Shown: positions 1-9,780, numbered from the stretch's first letter. The stretch: DNA of 64,000 nt from Alteromonas aquimaris (GCF_026183695.1 NZ_JAPFRD010000011.1:310001-374000); one strand, 5' to 3'. Notes: generated by a model from the letters alone, not told the origin. Translations and numbers: made by a program.

Positions 1-2469
1 TACAGTAAGTTCACCGGCTTTCGCTCTTGAAAGTGCAAAGGGTGATTGAACCGTACCAAGACTCGCGTTCCCTTGAGTAAAACATGTGAGGGGAATGATC
101 ACCTCCTGCCACTCTTCGGTATTTTCCGCAAAATTTGCCAAATTAACTTTATTGGCACAGCCTTCCCCACAAGTAACGCTTACCAGTGTGTCTTCAATAG
201 CCGATCCCTTGACATCAAAGGCGATAACACTTTGCGCTTTCCCAAAGCTTCGCATATCTTCGCTAAACGGTGTATAAAATCCGACGCTACCCGCTTGCTG
301 CCAATTAATTAATAAGGAGTCTTCTTGTACCTGTCTATCTGTAGTACGTACACTAATATCCTGTAGAGAGACCGTATTACTGTTCATGATGCGTGATTCC
401 CCGTTAGCACGGATCTCGAGTTGCCAGGGCTTTTGGGTAGTCAGTACATAAATAGCATGTTCACTCGTATTAGCATCGTCGCCGCTTTCGATGGTTTCGT
501 TAAGCTTATCGCCTAGACTATCTTTGTCTTCATAGGTGAGGCCATAACCAAACGCAAACTGAGGGGTTTTCCCATCGCCAACGTTGAGTTCCTCTTGTGA
601 AGGATCGGCTGGCCAGCTAAACGGTAATTTACCGGTCATCGGGTAATTGACGTCACCGTTTTGTGTTTTCAACAAGACATCTGCCACACCCGCGCCTTCA
701 CTTCCGGGTAACCAGGCCACCACAAAAGCATCACTTGCATTAAGTTCAGGATTGACCCACAAAGGGCGGCCGGTGATGAACACTGATACCACCGGAATAC
801 CCTGTGATTTGAGTTTCTTCAATAAAGCCAAGTCAGATTTTTCACCCCGTTGGTATTCCAGGTTGGAAATATCGCCATTACCTTCTGCATAGGGGTTTTC
901 ACCAAACACGACCACAGCTACATCTGGTTTTTGGTTAAATTCGCCGTTTTCTGCTAACTCCAATTGCCCACCACTTTGCTCGATGTGGGATTTGAAGCCA
1001 TCATATATTGAGCTGCCACCAGGGAAATCGTTGTTCGTATTCCCCGTGCCCTGCCAGGTGATGGTCCATCCTCCCGACTGCTTGCCGATATTATGTGCGG
1101 CATCCCCCGTTAAGCCAATTTGTAAATCAGCTGACAAGGGCAGTATGTTATTTTTGTTCTTTAACATTACCAGTGATTTACGCACCGCTTCACGGGCTAG
1201 TTGACGATGTTCCTGCGCGCCAATCAGTTCTTTTTTTCCTGCCAGTACGCGATTGGCTGGAGAGGGTTGTTCAAACAGGCCCGCACGCACTTTCACACGT
1301 AATATGCGACGCACTGCATCATCTAAGCGGGCCGTCGCAATGGTGCCGTCTTTCACCTGCTCGACTAAATTCTCGTACAAAGGTTTCCAGGCGCTGGTGG
1401 GGACCATGTAAATATCCAGCCCCGCATTCATCGCCTGAGGACAATTATCATTGGTGCAGCCTTCGATTTGCCCGTGACCATTCCAGTCACCTACCACAAA
1501 GCCATCGAAACCCATCTTGTTTTTCAGTACATCAGTAAGTAAGTATTTGCTACCATGTATTTTCTTGCCATGCCAGCTGTTAAACGAGGCCATCACACTT
1601 TGCGCGCCGGCGGACAATCCTTCAACATAGCCCTGCGCATGTATTTCAAACAACTCTTTTTCTGTACTGATATTATTGCCCTGATCGTCCCCATTCTGAG
1701 TACCACCGTCACCTAGAAAATGCTTAACCGTAGAAATCGCGTGGTGTTCGTCAATCACGCCATCACTCATGTCGCCCTGCATTCCTGTGACGATGGCTTT
1801 GGCATAAGCACCAACAATATCAGGGCTTTCAGAATAGCTTTCATAAGTTCTGCCCCATCTATCGTTCCTGGCTACTGCTACTGTGGGAGCAAATATCCAA
1901 TCAATCCCAGTGGCCTTGACTTCCTTGGAGGTGGCTTCGGCAATCTCAGTGATGAGACCGGGGTCATTCATTGCACCCAATCCGATATTGTGTGGGAATA
2001 AGGTCGCCCCAATAACATTATTATGACCGTGTACGGCATCAGTTCCCCACATTGTGGGAATGCGGCTGCCGTCAAGAGAATCATCGACCGACGCCTGATA
2101 CATTTTTTCGGCGAGAGCCACCCAATCGTCAACAGAAGCATGCTTATCATTATTTGGAAAGGCGCCCCCGCCATTCAAATAAGAGCCAAAGCCATATTTT
2201 CGCATATCCTCAACAGTGATATCGCGAATTTCCGGTTGAATAACCTGGGCGACTTTTTGTTCAAGTGTCATGTCATTAAGTAGAGCCTCGACACGCTTTT
2301 CAACTTCATCGTCATTTGTTTTAGTAAATGAAATGTCTGGCCAAAAGTCAGGTACAGTATTGTCATTAGCCCGGGCGACTGGAGCCTCTTGAGAATCTGA
2401 ACTGTTACATGCGGTTAATAATGACACCCCAATTAGTGCCACACTTAAAGGAAGAGTGATTTTCTTCAT
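1..2469 (-). CDS. GH3 family beta-glucosidase, lipoprotein (3' end beyond window)
   Basis: Secreted glycoside hydrolase family 3 enzyme that would remove glucose from beta-glucans or cello/laminari-oligosaccharides. The frame is open from the ATG at 2469 to the left edge (823 codons seen), so the C-terminus is missing. The N-terminus is a lipoprotein signal ending in lipobox LLTAC (Cys about residue 21), which suggests membrane anchoring. The GH3 N-terminal barrel follows, with motif GFDGFVVGDWNG. Asp about 328 in GDW is the expected nucleophile. The (alpha/beta)6 domain comes next, then a C-terminal beta-rich region, as in the large ExoP-like marine enzymes. The start overlaps the stop of the upstream MFS gene by 4 bp (ATGA), so the two are translationally coupled. 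Probably controlled by the LacI operator at 3821. Substrate linkage cannot be read from sequence. Confidence 0.93.
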   Translation of the reverse strand, partial: MKKITLPLSVALIGVSLLTACNSSDSQEAPVARANDNTVPDFWPDISFTKTNDDEVEKRVEALLNDMTLEQKVAQVIQPEIRDITVEDMRKYGFGSYLNGGGAFPNNDKHASVDDWVALAEKMYQASVDDSLDGSRIPTMWGTDAVHGHNNVIGATLFPHNIGLGAMNDPGLITEIAEATSKEVKATGIDWIFAPTVAVARNDRWGRTYESYSESPDIVGAYAKAIVTGMQGDMSDGVIDEHHAISTVKHFLGDGGTQNGDDQGNNISTEKELFEIHAQGYVEGLSAGAQSVMASFNSWHGKKIHGSKYLLTDVLKNKMGFDGFVVGDWNGHGQIEGCTNDNCPQAMNAGLDIYMVPTSAWKPLYENLVEQVKDGTIATARLDDAVRRILRVKVRAGLFEQPSPANRVLAGKKELIGAQEHRQLAREAVRKSLVMLKNKNNILPLSADLQIGLTGDAAHNIGKQSGGWTITWQGTGNTNNDFPGGSSIYDGFKSHIEQSGGQLELAENGEFNQKPDVAVVVFGENPYAEGNGDISNLEYQRGEKSDLALLKKLKSQGIPVVSVFITGRPLWVNPELNASDAFVVAWLPGSEGAGVADVLLKTQNGDVNYPMTGKLPFSWPADPSQEELNVGDGKTPQFAFGYGLTYEDKDSLGDKLNETIESGDDANTSEHAIYVLTTQKPWQLEIRANGESRIMNSNTVSLQDISVRTTDRQVQEDSLLINWQQAGSVGFYTPFSEDMRSFGKAQSVIAFDVKGSAIEDTLVSVTCGEGCANKVNLANFAENTEEWQEVIIPLTCFTQGNASLGTVQSPFALSRAKAGELTV

Positions 2470-3710
2470 ACCTGGGCCTCCTGCTTGATATATTTACTTC
2501 CTGACAGTCCGTAATAAGCAATATAGATATAACAGACCAGAGGTAATAAAAATGAAATTTGCAGACCTAAACTGTCAGCCAATACACCTTGCAATAATGG
2601 AACAATTGCGCCGCCTACGATAGCAAGGCAAAGCATGCCAGAGCCTTGCGCAGTTTGCTGGCCTAACCCTTTAAGGGCAAGACTGAAAATCGTAGGGAAC
2701 ATAATTGAATTGCATAATCCTACGGCCAGAATCGACCACATTGCCACGTGGCCAGTACTATTAACAGATACAGCTATTAGGATGCACGAAAGAACGCTAT
2801 TGAAGGCCAGGCATTTTCCAGGATTAACTTTTTGCATGACCACGGCACCGATAAAGCGACCTACCATGGCACCGCCCCAATAATAGGCGATGAAATTTGC
2901 AGCCTGCCGCTCAGTCAAACTTAACACCTCTTCGGAAATGAAATAGTTAACTAAGAAACTGCCTATAGAAACCTCTGCCCCGACATAGAGAAAAATACCG
3001 ATCACGCCCAGCATGAGATGGCGGTGTTTCAGCACGCTGCCTGTCATTTCTCCCAACGCCATATCAGCGGATTCAGCTGGTTTGGGCAGCTGAACTTTTA
3101 TCATCATTAACGCCATAATCCCTAACACAACTGCCAGACCTAAATAGGGCACAATAGTTGAATTGGCTTCTGCTTGCGCGCTTACCTCGCCGTGGGCTGA
3201 GAACAGCAACATACCACCTACTAATGGGGCCACGGTGGTACCCAACGAATTAAATGCCTGGGTCATTGTGAGCCGACTGGAGGCAGTGTCGGGATCTCCC
3301 ATAATCGTAACTAAGGGGTTTGCTGCAACCTGCAGTATGGTGATACCTGAAGCCAGCACAAATAACGCCGTTAAAAACATCCAATACTGGGCGGCTAACG
3401 CAGAAGGGATAAACATTAAGCAACCAACCGCTGCAGTGATTAAGCCGATACCAATGCCTTTTTGATAGCCCACGTTGTTGACCAGTTTCCCGGCAGGAAC
3501 TGAGATGAGAAAATAGGCACCGAAAAAACACGATTGCACAAGCATGGCCTGCGTATAGTTGAGTGAAAAAAGCCCCTTTAAATGGGGGATCAAGATGTCA
3601 TTTAACGCGGTAATAAAACCCCACATGAAAAATAGCGACGTTAGAGTAGCAAGCGCAAAGAATGACGTTGTTTGTGCACGCGTGGGTGACACGTAGGCTG
3701 AGTTTGTCAT
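2466..3710 (-). CDS. Glucose/galactose-type MFS transporter (FucP/GluP family)
   Basis: Inner-membrane 12-helix sugar:H+ symporter of 414 residues. The first helix region reads SLFFMWGFITALNDILIPHL, the hallmark of the FucP/GluP branch of the major facilitator superfamily. It probably imports the glucose released by the GH3 enzyme encoded next in the same operon; the stop codon overlaps the GH3 start by 4 bp. Transcription likely starts at the promoter at 3798-3825, which overlaps a LacI-type operator. Glucose is the likely substrate from context, but galactose, fucose or N-acetylglucosamine relatives exist in this family. Confidence 0.9.
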   Translation of the reverse strand: MTNSAYVSPTRAQTTSFFALATLTSLFFMWGFITALNDILIPHLKGLFSLNYTQAMLVQSCFFGAYFLISVPAGKLVNNVGYQKGIGIGLITAAVGCLMFIPSALAAQYWMFLTALFVLASGITILQVAANPLVTIMGDPDTASSRLTMTQAFNSLGTTVAPLVGGMLLFSAHGEVSAQAEANSTIVPYLGLAVVLGIMALMMIKVQLPKPAESADMALGEMTGSVLKHRHLMLGVIGIFLYVGAEVSIGSFLVNYFISEEVLSLTERQAANFIAYYWGGAMVGRFIGAVVMQKVNPGKCLAFNSVLSCILIAVSVNSTGHVAMWSILAVGLCNSIMFPTIFSLALKGLGQQTAQGSGMLCLAIVGGAIVPLLQGVLADSLGLQISFLLPLVCYIYIAYYGLSGSKYIKQEAQV

Positions 3711-3797
3711 GTGGTTTTCCTGATTTTTTGTTTCGCAACATTGGTCTCTAAGAGAGCCTTGATGTTACTAACAAACATTTCATTAACAAATATCGCG

Positions 3798-3825
3798 AGT
3801 ATAAAGTCATTTCAGGGAAATGCAA
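3798..3825 (-). promoter_or_regulatory. Predicted sigma-70 promoter for the MFS-GH3 operon
   Basis: Read on the minus strand, TTGCAT (3825-3820) and TATACT (3803-3798) are separated by 16 bp, a good sigma-70 match. The -35 box lies inside the LacI-type operator at 3821-3834, so repressor binding would block polymerase directly. Confidence 0.6.
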
Positions 3826-3834
3826 GCGCTTACA
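3821..3834. promoter_or_regulatory. LacI-family operator 1
   Basis: TGCAAGCGCTTACA is a near-perfect palindrome around a central CG, the classic form of a LacI/GalR-family operator. It overlaps the -35 box of the leftward MFS-GH3 promoter. A second copy with the same core is at 4048-4061. The LacI-family gene at 6880 is the natural candidate regulator. Confidence 0.75.
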
Positions 3835-4047
3835 TTTTTAGCTCTTTTACCTTTCAAATATAGTTAAATGCAAAAATGATTTAACCCAAATTCGGGTAAG
3901 AGCCATCGGCACAGTCTCGTATATAAAAAAATTTAAATAAAGAATTCAATTAGTTGGTGGGATACCGGACACGCATTGATCAAGATGATTTCAAGCGACT
4001 TCTCGATTTTACTTGCCAAAATGTGTTAAAACATTGTAAAACTACAA

Positions 4048-4061
4048 TGAAAGCGCTTACA
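4048..4061. promoter_or_regulatory. LacI-family operator 2
   Basis: TGAAAGCGCTTACA shares the AAGCGCTTACA core with operator 1, 227 bp away, and lies 84 bp before the GH1 start. It would control the rightward GH1-GPH-LacI genes. The two sites flank the divergent intergenic region, an arrangement that could allow looping. Confidence 0.75.
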
Positions 4062-4144
4062 GTTTGTTCTGGACATCTAATAAAAAGATATTCGTAAGGC
4101 TTTCGTATTTCTATTACATATAACCCTACTATTAAGCCGAATGT

Positions 4145-5482
4145 ATGAGTAACCGTTTAACCCTGAATCCACACTTTCGTAGCAACACTTTCACTTTCGG
4201 CGTCGCCACCTCATCTTTTCAAATAGAAGGCGCGGCAGCCAGTCGGGAAGAATCAATTTGGGATCGTTTCTGTCAGCAACCAGGCAAGATCCTGGATGGC
4301 AGTAATGGAAAAGTAGCCTGTGATCACGTCAACCGATGGCAAGAAGATCTGGAAATCATTGCCAGTTTGAATGTTGATGCTTATCGGTTTTCTGTTTCCT
4401 GGCCGAGAATTATCCGAGCAAATGGTAGCATCAACCAAGCAGGGTTAGATTTCTATATTGCTTTATTAGACAAACTGAATGCAAAAGGTATTAAAGCGTA
4501 TGTCACTTTGTATCATTGGGATTTACCCCAATACCTGGAAGACGAGGGAGGATGGTTAAATAGGGACACCGCATTTGCTTTCGCACAGTATGTGGAAGTG
4601 ATAGTAAAAGCGTTTGGAGATCGCGTTTACTCTTACGCTACCTTAAACGAACCCTTCTGTAGCGCCTACTTAGGTTATGAGGTAGGTGTGCATGCACCCG
4701 GCAAAGCAAAGAAGGAGTATGGTAAAAAAGCCATTCATCACCTTTTGTTAGCGCATGGTCTGGCGATGAAAGAGCTTCGAGCGCATGCACCGGCAGCTCA
4801 AAGTGGTATTGTTTTGAATTTCACCCCTTTTTATCCCGCCTCGCCAAGCGAAGAAGACGCTCGCGCCACCGAACTCGCTCACATACATTTTAATGACTGG
4901 TATATTCGTCCAATTGTTGAGGGGCGGTATCCCGCGTTAATTGAGGATATACCGCAGTCACATCGTCCTGATATTCAACCTGGCGACCTTGAGCTTATTG
5001 CCCAACCTATCGATTATCTAGGCGTGAATTACTATACCCGGGCCCGGATTAAGTGTGATGCGCCAAATGATCCAGTCCATTTACCTCCTCCCGAGTCAAG
5101 CGAACAGACCGCGATGGGATGGGAAGTGTACCCCCGAGGGTTAAGTGACTTATTATTGCAGCTTCATCGAGACTTTACGTTGCCACCCATTATTATTACC
5201 GAAAATGGACTGGCGAGTGATGATCATTTAGTTAACGGTGAGATTGACGATCAGCAGCGCATTCGTTATCTGCAAGACCACTTGGACGCAGTCGCAGTGG
5301 CGATGGATCAGGGCGTTAATATAACCGGTTATTTTGTTTGGAGTCTGTTAGACAACTTTGAATGGGCGTTAGGGTATGAAAAACGCTTTGGTATCGTGTA
5401 TGTTGATTATGAAACACAGAAGCGTACGTTAAAAAACAGTGCATTAGCGTTAGCAGCTACACTGTTATCGCGTCAACAATAA
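4145..5482 (+). CDS. GH1 family beta-glucosidase
   Basis: Cytoplasmic retaining beta-glucosidase/6-phospho-type family 1 hydrolase of 445 residues, the usual GH1 length. The acid/base Glu is E169 in TLNEP and the nucleophile is E353 in ITENG. WSLLDNFEW near residue 399 is the usual substrate-binding stretch. There is no signal peptide, so it would hydrolyse imported disaccharides such as cellobiose, laminaribiose or gentiobiose. It starts a rightward cluster with a GPH symporter (22 bp downstream) and a LacI regulator, and has a LacI-type operator 84 bp upstream. No PTS genes are nearby, which favours an unphosphorylated substrate. Confidence 0.95.
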   Translation: MSNRLTLNPHFRSNTFTFGVATSSFQIEGAAASREESIWDRFCQQPGKILDGSNGKVACDHVNRWQEDLEIIASLNVDAYRFSVSWPRIIRANGSINQAGLDFYIALLDKLNAKGIKAYVTLYHWDLPQYLEDEGGWLNRDTAFAFAQYVEVIVKAFGDRVYSYATLNEPFCSAYLGYEVGVHAPGKAKKEYGKKAIHHLLLAHGLAMKELRAHAPAAQSGIVLNFTPFYPASPSEEDARATELAHIHFNDWYIRPIVEGRYPALIEDIPQSHRPDIQPGDLELIAQPIDYLGVNYYTRARIKCDAPNDPVHLPPPESSEQTAMGWEVYPRGLSDLLLQLHRDFTLPPIIITENGLASDDHLVNGEIDDQQRIRYLQDHLDAVAVAMDQGVNITGYFVWSLLDNFEWALGYEKRFGIVYVDYETQKRTLKNSALALAATLLSRQQ

Positions 5483-5504
5483 GCAGCGGAACCGGAAGTT
5501 CACT

Positions 5505-6833
5505 ATGGTAAGTGTTCGCGAAAAGATAGCATATGGTTTAGGTGACACCGCCAGCAACTTTATTTTTCAAACGGTGATGCTGTTTCTAACCTTTTATTAT
5601 ACTGACATCATTGGACTAGCCCCGGCGGCGGTGGGCACCATGTTTTTGGTTGTACGTGTATTTGACGCCGTCACCGATCCTCTGATGGGTGCCCTTGCCG
5701 ACAAAACGAATACCCGCTGGGGCTCCTACCGCCCTTACTTGCTCTGGCTTGCGCTGCCCTTTGCTCTCTGTAGTGTATTAGCGTTCACCTCACCCCCGTT
5801 GCCAGAGGAAGGAAAATTAATTTATGCGTTTGTCACTTATGCATTACTAATGCTGATGTATACCGCAATCAATATTCCTTATTCAGCCCTGGGCGGCGTG
5901 ATGAGTGCTGACGCTAGTGAACGCGTATCTATCCAGTCTTATCGTTTCGTATTTGCCATGGTGGGTGGATTATTGGTTACCACGTTTACTTTGCCATTGG
6001 TGGAATTTTTTGGCGAAGGTGATCAGGCATTAGGCTATCAACAAACTATGATTGCCATGAGCATTGTAGGTATGGTGCTGTTTCTATTGTGTTTCGCTGG
6101 CACCAAAGAACGCGTAAAGCCTTCTACGCAGGGTACAGTTACCATTAAAGCGCAGCTTCGGGCATTGTGGCAAAACGATCAATGTCGCGTGCTGTGTGTA
6201 GTAGCTGTAGTGTTGCTAACGGGTATGGTGTTACGAAATACGTTGGCAATTTACTATGTTAAGTATGTTTTACAGCGTCCTGACGAGGTGACCCTTTTTG
6301 TAACGGCTGGGATGATTGGCAGCATTATCGGCTGTGCTCTTGCTAACCCGTTAGCTAATAGAATGTGCAAGGTAAAAGCCTATATGCTGCTGCAATTGAT
6401 CAGCGCTGTACTCTGTTTTATAAACTACTTTGTTCCCCCGGACATGTGGCGGACGGCCATGGGAGTGCATTTTCTTTGGGGGCTGTTTTTACAAATGGCC
6501 ACGCCACTTTTGTGGGCGAAAATTGCAGATGTGGTGGATTACGGAGAGAGTACTACGGGCGTACGTATGACCGGGATTACTTATTCGACCGTAGTATTTT
6601 TCATTAAAGTAGGGCTTGCAGTAGGAGGAGCGTTAGCGGGCTGGCTGCTTGCGATATATGGTTATCAGCCGAATGTATTTGAGGCGAGTGTGGCACATGG
6701 AATTATTGTTTCATTTTGTATTTTCCCCGCGATAGCATCGATTGCAGTTGCGATTATCATGCGGTGGTATACATTAGACAGCCAAAAGATGGAATCGGTC
6801 CAAGCATCACTGTCATCAGGGAAAGCTGGTTAA
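5505..6833 (+). CDS. GPH-family (MelB-like) sugar:cation symporter
   Basis: Inner-membrane transporter of 442 residues with about 12 hydrophobic segments. The start MVSVREKIAYGLGDTASNF and the later segment DAVTDPLMGALADKTNTRWG are characteristic of the glycoside-pentoside-hexuronide:cation symporter family. It lies 22 bp after the GH1 beta-glucosidase gene, so it probably imports the intact beta-glucoside that the GH1 enzyme cleaves, using Na+ or H+. The exact sugar is inferred from context only. Confidence 0.9.
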   Translation: MVSVREKIAYGLGDTASNFIFQTVMLFLTFYYTDIIGLAPAAVGTMFLVVRVFDAVTDPLMGALADKTNTRWGSYRPYLLWLALPFALCSVLAFTSPPLPEEGKLIYAFVTYALLMLMYTAINIPYSALGGVMSADASERVSIQSYRFVFAMVGGLLVTTFTLPLVEFFGEGDQALGYQQTMIAMSIVGMVLFLLCFAGTKERVKPSTQGTVTIKAQLRALWQNDQCRVLCVVAVVLLTGMVLRNTLAIYYVKYVLQRPDEVTLFVTAGMIGSIIGCALANPLANRMCKVKAYMLLQLISAVLCFINYFVPPDMWRTAMGVHFLWGLFLQMATPLLWAKIADVVDYGESTTGVRMTGITYSTVVFFIKVGLAVGGALAGWLLAIYGYQPNVFEASVAHGIIVSFCIFPAIASIAVAIIMRWYTLDSQKMESVQASLSSGKAG

Positions 6834-6879
6834 GCAACTAGCCTTGATGCATCCTTAGGGCGGTATCAGGAATAGGAAC

Positions 6880-7887
6880 ATGGTAACAATAAAACAAGTC
6901 AGTGAAATGGCGGGCGTATCATCGGCAACGGTTTCCCGCGTAATCAACAACACTGATACGGTTAAAGAAAGAACCCGTGTAAAAGTAATGGAAGCGATGG
7001 CGAAGCTTGGCTATCGTCATAATGTTTTGGCTGCGTCGCTAGCTTCCAATAAAACCAATACTATCGGCTATGTGGTGCCTGAACTGCATGGTTCGTTCTT
7101 TGGAAATATGATGGCGGGCTCCGAAAAAGTCTTGCGCAAAGCCAATAAACACATGTTCGTGGTGACTGGTCACTCTGACGAGAAACTCGAAATGCAGGAA
7201 ATTGAAGCTTTGCTGAGTCGTCGCTGCGACGCATTAATTCTGCATGTTGAAGCAATTAGTGATGAGTATCTGATTCATCTTGCTAAGCAGGATGTCCCTC
7301 TGGTTATTGTCAACCGCTACATAAAAGAAATAGAAGAAAACTGTATCAGTTTAGACAATGAACTGGGCGGTTATTTAGCTACGCGTCATCTGATTGAGTT
7401 GGGACACACGCAAATTGCTTATTTATCCGGTTCATTGTTTAAGGCGGACGGTTTAAATCGTCTTGCAGGGCACAAACGCGCTCTCAGTGAAGCCGGTTTA
7501 TCCTTCGATGACTCCCTGATGGTTGAGGGTGACTTCCAAGCTAAATCAGGTGAAGCGGGGATACACCAGTTAGCGCAAAGAGCCAAGTGCTATACCGCTG
7601 TGGCGTGTGCGAACGATGAAATGGCGTCGGGCGCCATTAACGCGCTGCGCGCACTCAATAAACGTGTGCCCGAGGATATTTCGGTTGTAGGGTTTGATAA
7701 CGTTGATTTTGCCAGCTATCTCACCCCAGGACTTACTACCATTGACTACCCAATGCGCGAAATTGGCGAGATGGCGGCGCGGTGGATATTGAATCGAGCA
7801 TACGGTGACCACAAAATGTCATTGACGCATATACTTGAACCAAAATTGGTGCATAGGGGTACAACCAATCAAGCGGCTGAAAAATAA
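6880..7887 (+). CDS. LacI/GalR-family transcriptional repressor
   Basis: 335-residue DNA-binding regulator. Residues 3-22 (TIKQVSEMAGVSSATVSRVI) are the LacI helix-turn-helix, followed by the hinge region with ALAASLASNKT-type sequence and a periplasmic-binding-protein-like effector domain (about 60-330). It follows the GPH symporter by 46 bp and is probably the repressor acting at the two AAGCGCTTACA operators at 3821 and 4048, with a glucoside or its product as inducer. That link is inference from adjacency and operator type. Confidence 0.92.
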   Translation: MVTIKQVSEMAGVSSATVSRVINNTDTVKERTRVKVMEAMAKLGYRHNVLAASLASNKTNTIGYVVPELHGSFFGNMMAGSEKVLRKANKHMFVVTGHSDEKLEMQEIEALLSRRCDALILHVEAISDEYLIHLAKQDVPLVIVNRYIKEIEENCISLDNELGGYLATRHLIELGHTQIAYLSGSLFKADGLNRLAGHKRALSEAGLSFDDSLMVEGDFQAKSGEAGIHQLAQRAKCYTAVACANDEMASGAINALRALNKRVPEDISVVGFDNVDFASYLTPGLTTIDYPMREIGEMAARWILNRAYGDHKMSLTHILEPKLVHRGTTNQAAEK

Positions 7888-7902
7888 ATGCTAAACATTT
7901 GT

Positions 7903-7930
7903 TAATGCTTCTTACCATTTTTGCCGATAT
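7903..7930 (+). promoter_or_regulatory. Probable sigma-28 (FliA) promoter for the chemoreceptor gene
   Basis: TAATGCTT (7903-7910) and GCCGATAT (7923-7930) match the flagellar sigma-28 consensus TAAAGTTT / GCCGATAA at 6/8 and 7/8 positions. The spacing is 12 bp rather than the usual 11. It lies 55 bp upstream of a chemotaxis receptor gene, the expected kind of target. Confidence 0.5.
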
Positions 7931-7985
7931 CGGGTTAATATGAAAAAATCACGCTTTCACCCTTTGCCTGAATACAGAGGTTAAC

Positions 7986-9074
7986 ATGCTCGTACTTAAG
8001 TCAACATACGAAGAAAAACTCGAAGAATTAAATGCGCTTAAGCGCGAACAAGCCGATTTAGAAAGCCGCCTTAAGCAGCTTGAAAAAGAAAACGAAATGC
8101 TGGCTGAAGAGAATCAGCAGCTACATGCTGCGACGGGCAAAAGTGGTCATTCTGTATTGACGGAGTCTATGCTGGATGCGCTTTCGCAGATCGAAGGTAT
8201 CCGTGACACGGTGCTCAGTGCATATCAACATATCGAAAACGAAAGCGATTCAATTGAAAATATTAACGTGCTGTTTTCAGAGTCATCCACCGCACTTTCG
8301 CAAATTTTGAAGGACATGGATCAGCTCAGTGGCAAGATGAGTCATATGAATGAGCGAATTTCTGGTCTGTCAGACACTGCAGATAACATCAACAAATTCG
8401 TCAGTACGATAACCAGTATTTCAGATCAAACCAACTTGCTAGCGCTTAATGCTGCGATTGAAGCCGCACGTGCGGGTGACGCGGGTAGAGGCTTTAGCGT
8501 GGTTGCCGACGAAGTACGGGCTTTGGCAAACGAAACTAACAAATCTGCTAATGAAGTTGCCGAATTGGTACAGGGTATCATTCAATCAACCCGCGCAGCG
8601 GTTGGCTCGGTAACAGAACTGCAAACCAATAACACACATTTGGCAGAAGGTGTAGGCAGTTTAAACAAAGCTTATGACCAAATGGTAACTCATTGCACTA
8701 GTATGAAAGATACTATCCACCGCGGTTCACATGAAACCTTTATTCAAACGGTTAAACTGGATCATGTAGTGTGGAAATCAGAAGTCTATGCTGTTATTCA
8801 GGGGAGTAGCAACAAGTCACCTTCTGATTTTACTGATTCAGCTTCATGTCGATTAGGTAAGTGGTATAAAGAATCAGTGAATAAACCTATCTCAAAATCG
8901 GACGCTTTCTCAAGGCTAGAGCGTCCACATGCAAGTGTACACACTTCAGGTGTAGCAGCCATGAAAGCTCATCAGCAACAAGATGTTGCGCTTAGAGACA
9001 AGCACCTAAACGAAATGGAGCAAGCCAGTTCGCAAGTTATGTCTTTATTGGACAGGTTAGCGAACGACGGTTAA
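7986..9074 (+). CDS. Soluble methyl-accepting chemotaxis protein with C-terminal CZB domain
   Basis: 362-residue cytoplasmic chemoreceptor with no transmembrane segment. Residues 5-50 form a charged coiled coil. The MCP signalling hairpin spans about 115-215 and contains the conserved tip [20 protein letters not shown]. The C-terminal chemoreceptor zinc-binding (CZB) domain has its motif elements DHVVWK, CRLGKWY and HASVH, supplying the His/Cys/His/His zinc ligands. CZB receptors are known to sense zinc or hypochlorous acid through zinc-thiolate chemistry. A sigma-28-like promoter precedes it and a strong terminator follows, so it is probably a single-gene unit controlled with motility genes. 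Confidence 0.93.
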   Translation: MLVLKSTYEEKLEELNALKREQADLESRLKQLEKENEMLAEENQQLHAATGKSGHSVLTESMLDALSQIEGIRDTVLSAYQHIENESDSIENINVLFSESSTALSQILKDMDQLSGKMSHMNERISGLSDTADNINKFVSTITSISDQTNLLALNAAIEAARAGDAGRGFSVVADEVRALANETNKSANEVAELVQGIIQSTRAAVGSVTELQTNNTHLAEGVGSLNKAYDQMVTHCTSMKDTIHRGSHETFIQTVKLDHVVWKSEVYAVIQGSSNKSPSDFTDSASCRLGKWYKESVNKPISKSDAFSRLERPHASVHTSGVAAMKAHQQQDVALRDKHLNEMEQASSQVMSLLDRLANDG

Positions 9075-9092
9075 TCCATCGTTGAGTAATCC

Positions 9093-9119
9093 TGAAGCCC
9101 CTCATTGCAGGGGCTTTTT
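9093..9119 (+). terminator. Rho-independent terminator after the chemoreceptor gene
   Basis: AAGCCCC (9095-9101) pairs with GGGGCTT (9110-9116) around an 8-nt loop and runs into a T tract. Confidence 0.9.
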
Positions 9120-9444
9120 CATATCTACTAATCAATCAAAATCCATTGCTTCAATCAAACGAATTACTCGCGTAAATTGAACTTTAAAACGTAAAACACC
9201 ATTATGATACCAGTCTTAGATAATTAACGACGTCACCCCTAATCTACGCTAAAGTTCGCACTTAGACACGGCAACTGGGTTTTCAAACCCTTCATTTACT
9301 ACTCTCATAGGGCATACCAGTATCTGATCATACAACCGTATCGCTATAAATAAAGTGAATGAATAGCTTGATCTGAATATTTAAATGGCGACGTTTATGC
9401 GCTAAATGTCCTTTATGCCAACTTATTTAATTTCATCTAATGGT
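9120..9444. other. Gap with no recognised feature
   Basis: About 325 bp between the chemoreceptor terminator and the yebG stop. I see no convincing ORF, RNA gene or repeat here. Confidence 0.6.
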
Positions 9445-9732
9445 TTACCCATTCGCCTTAAGCTTGACCACCTCAGCCGCATCTATTTCTAATACGGATT
9501 CAGCGTTTGCCCCTTTAAGCAACTTGGCAACACTGTCTTTGTGCTTCGCCAACATGATTGACAACTCTTCGGTAACAGCATCATCCAACTTAATGCCTTT
9601 GGCTTCAATAAATGCGGCTAGGTTGTCAGCCGTATCAAGCATCTTATCAAACTGATCCGCTTCCCTCTTATCCGTTGTCACCAGCTTCTCCACCCCTTTA
9701 TGTGTTACCACGTATTTGATTGTAATCGCCAT
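9445..9732 (-). CDS. yebG: YebG family SOS-induced protein
   Basis: 95-residue small protein. The N-terminal half (IKYVVTHKGVEKLVTTDKRE, then EADQFDKMLDTADNL) matches the YebG family, a DNA-damage-inducible protein of E. coli with no defined biochemical role. A textbook LexA box lies 49 bp upstream of the start, which fits the known SOS control of yebG. It is a monocistronic leftward gene. Confidence 0.9.
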   Translation of the reverse strand: MAITIKYVVTHKGVEKLVTTDKREADQFDKMLDTADNLAAFIEAKGIKLDDAVTEELSIMLAKHKDSVAKLLKGANAESVLEIDAAEVVKLKANG

Positions 9733-9780
9733 GAGTTACCTTTTTTCTTGGAAAGTGTGAGAGTAGATTAGCAGAAGAGG

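Noticed and set aside
1095-1538. 147-codon plus-strand frame and similar long frames across 1-2300
   Set aside because: They are shadows of the minus-strand GH3 gene, whose frame is open with clear family motifs.
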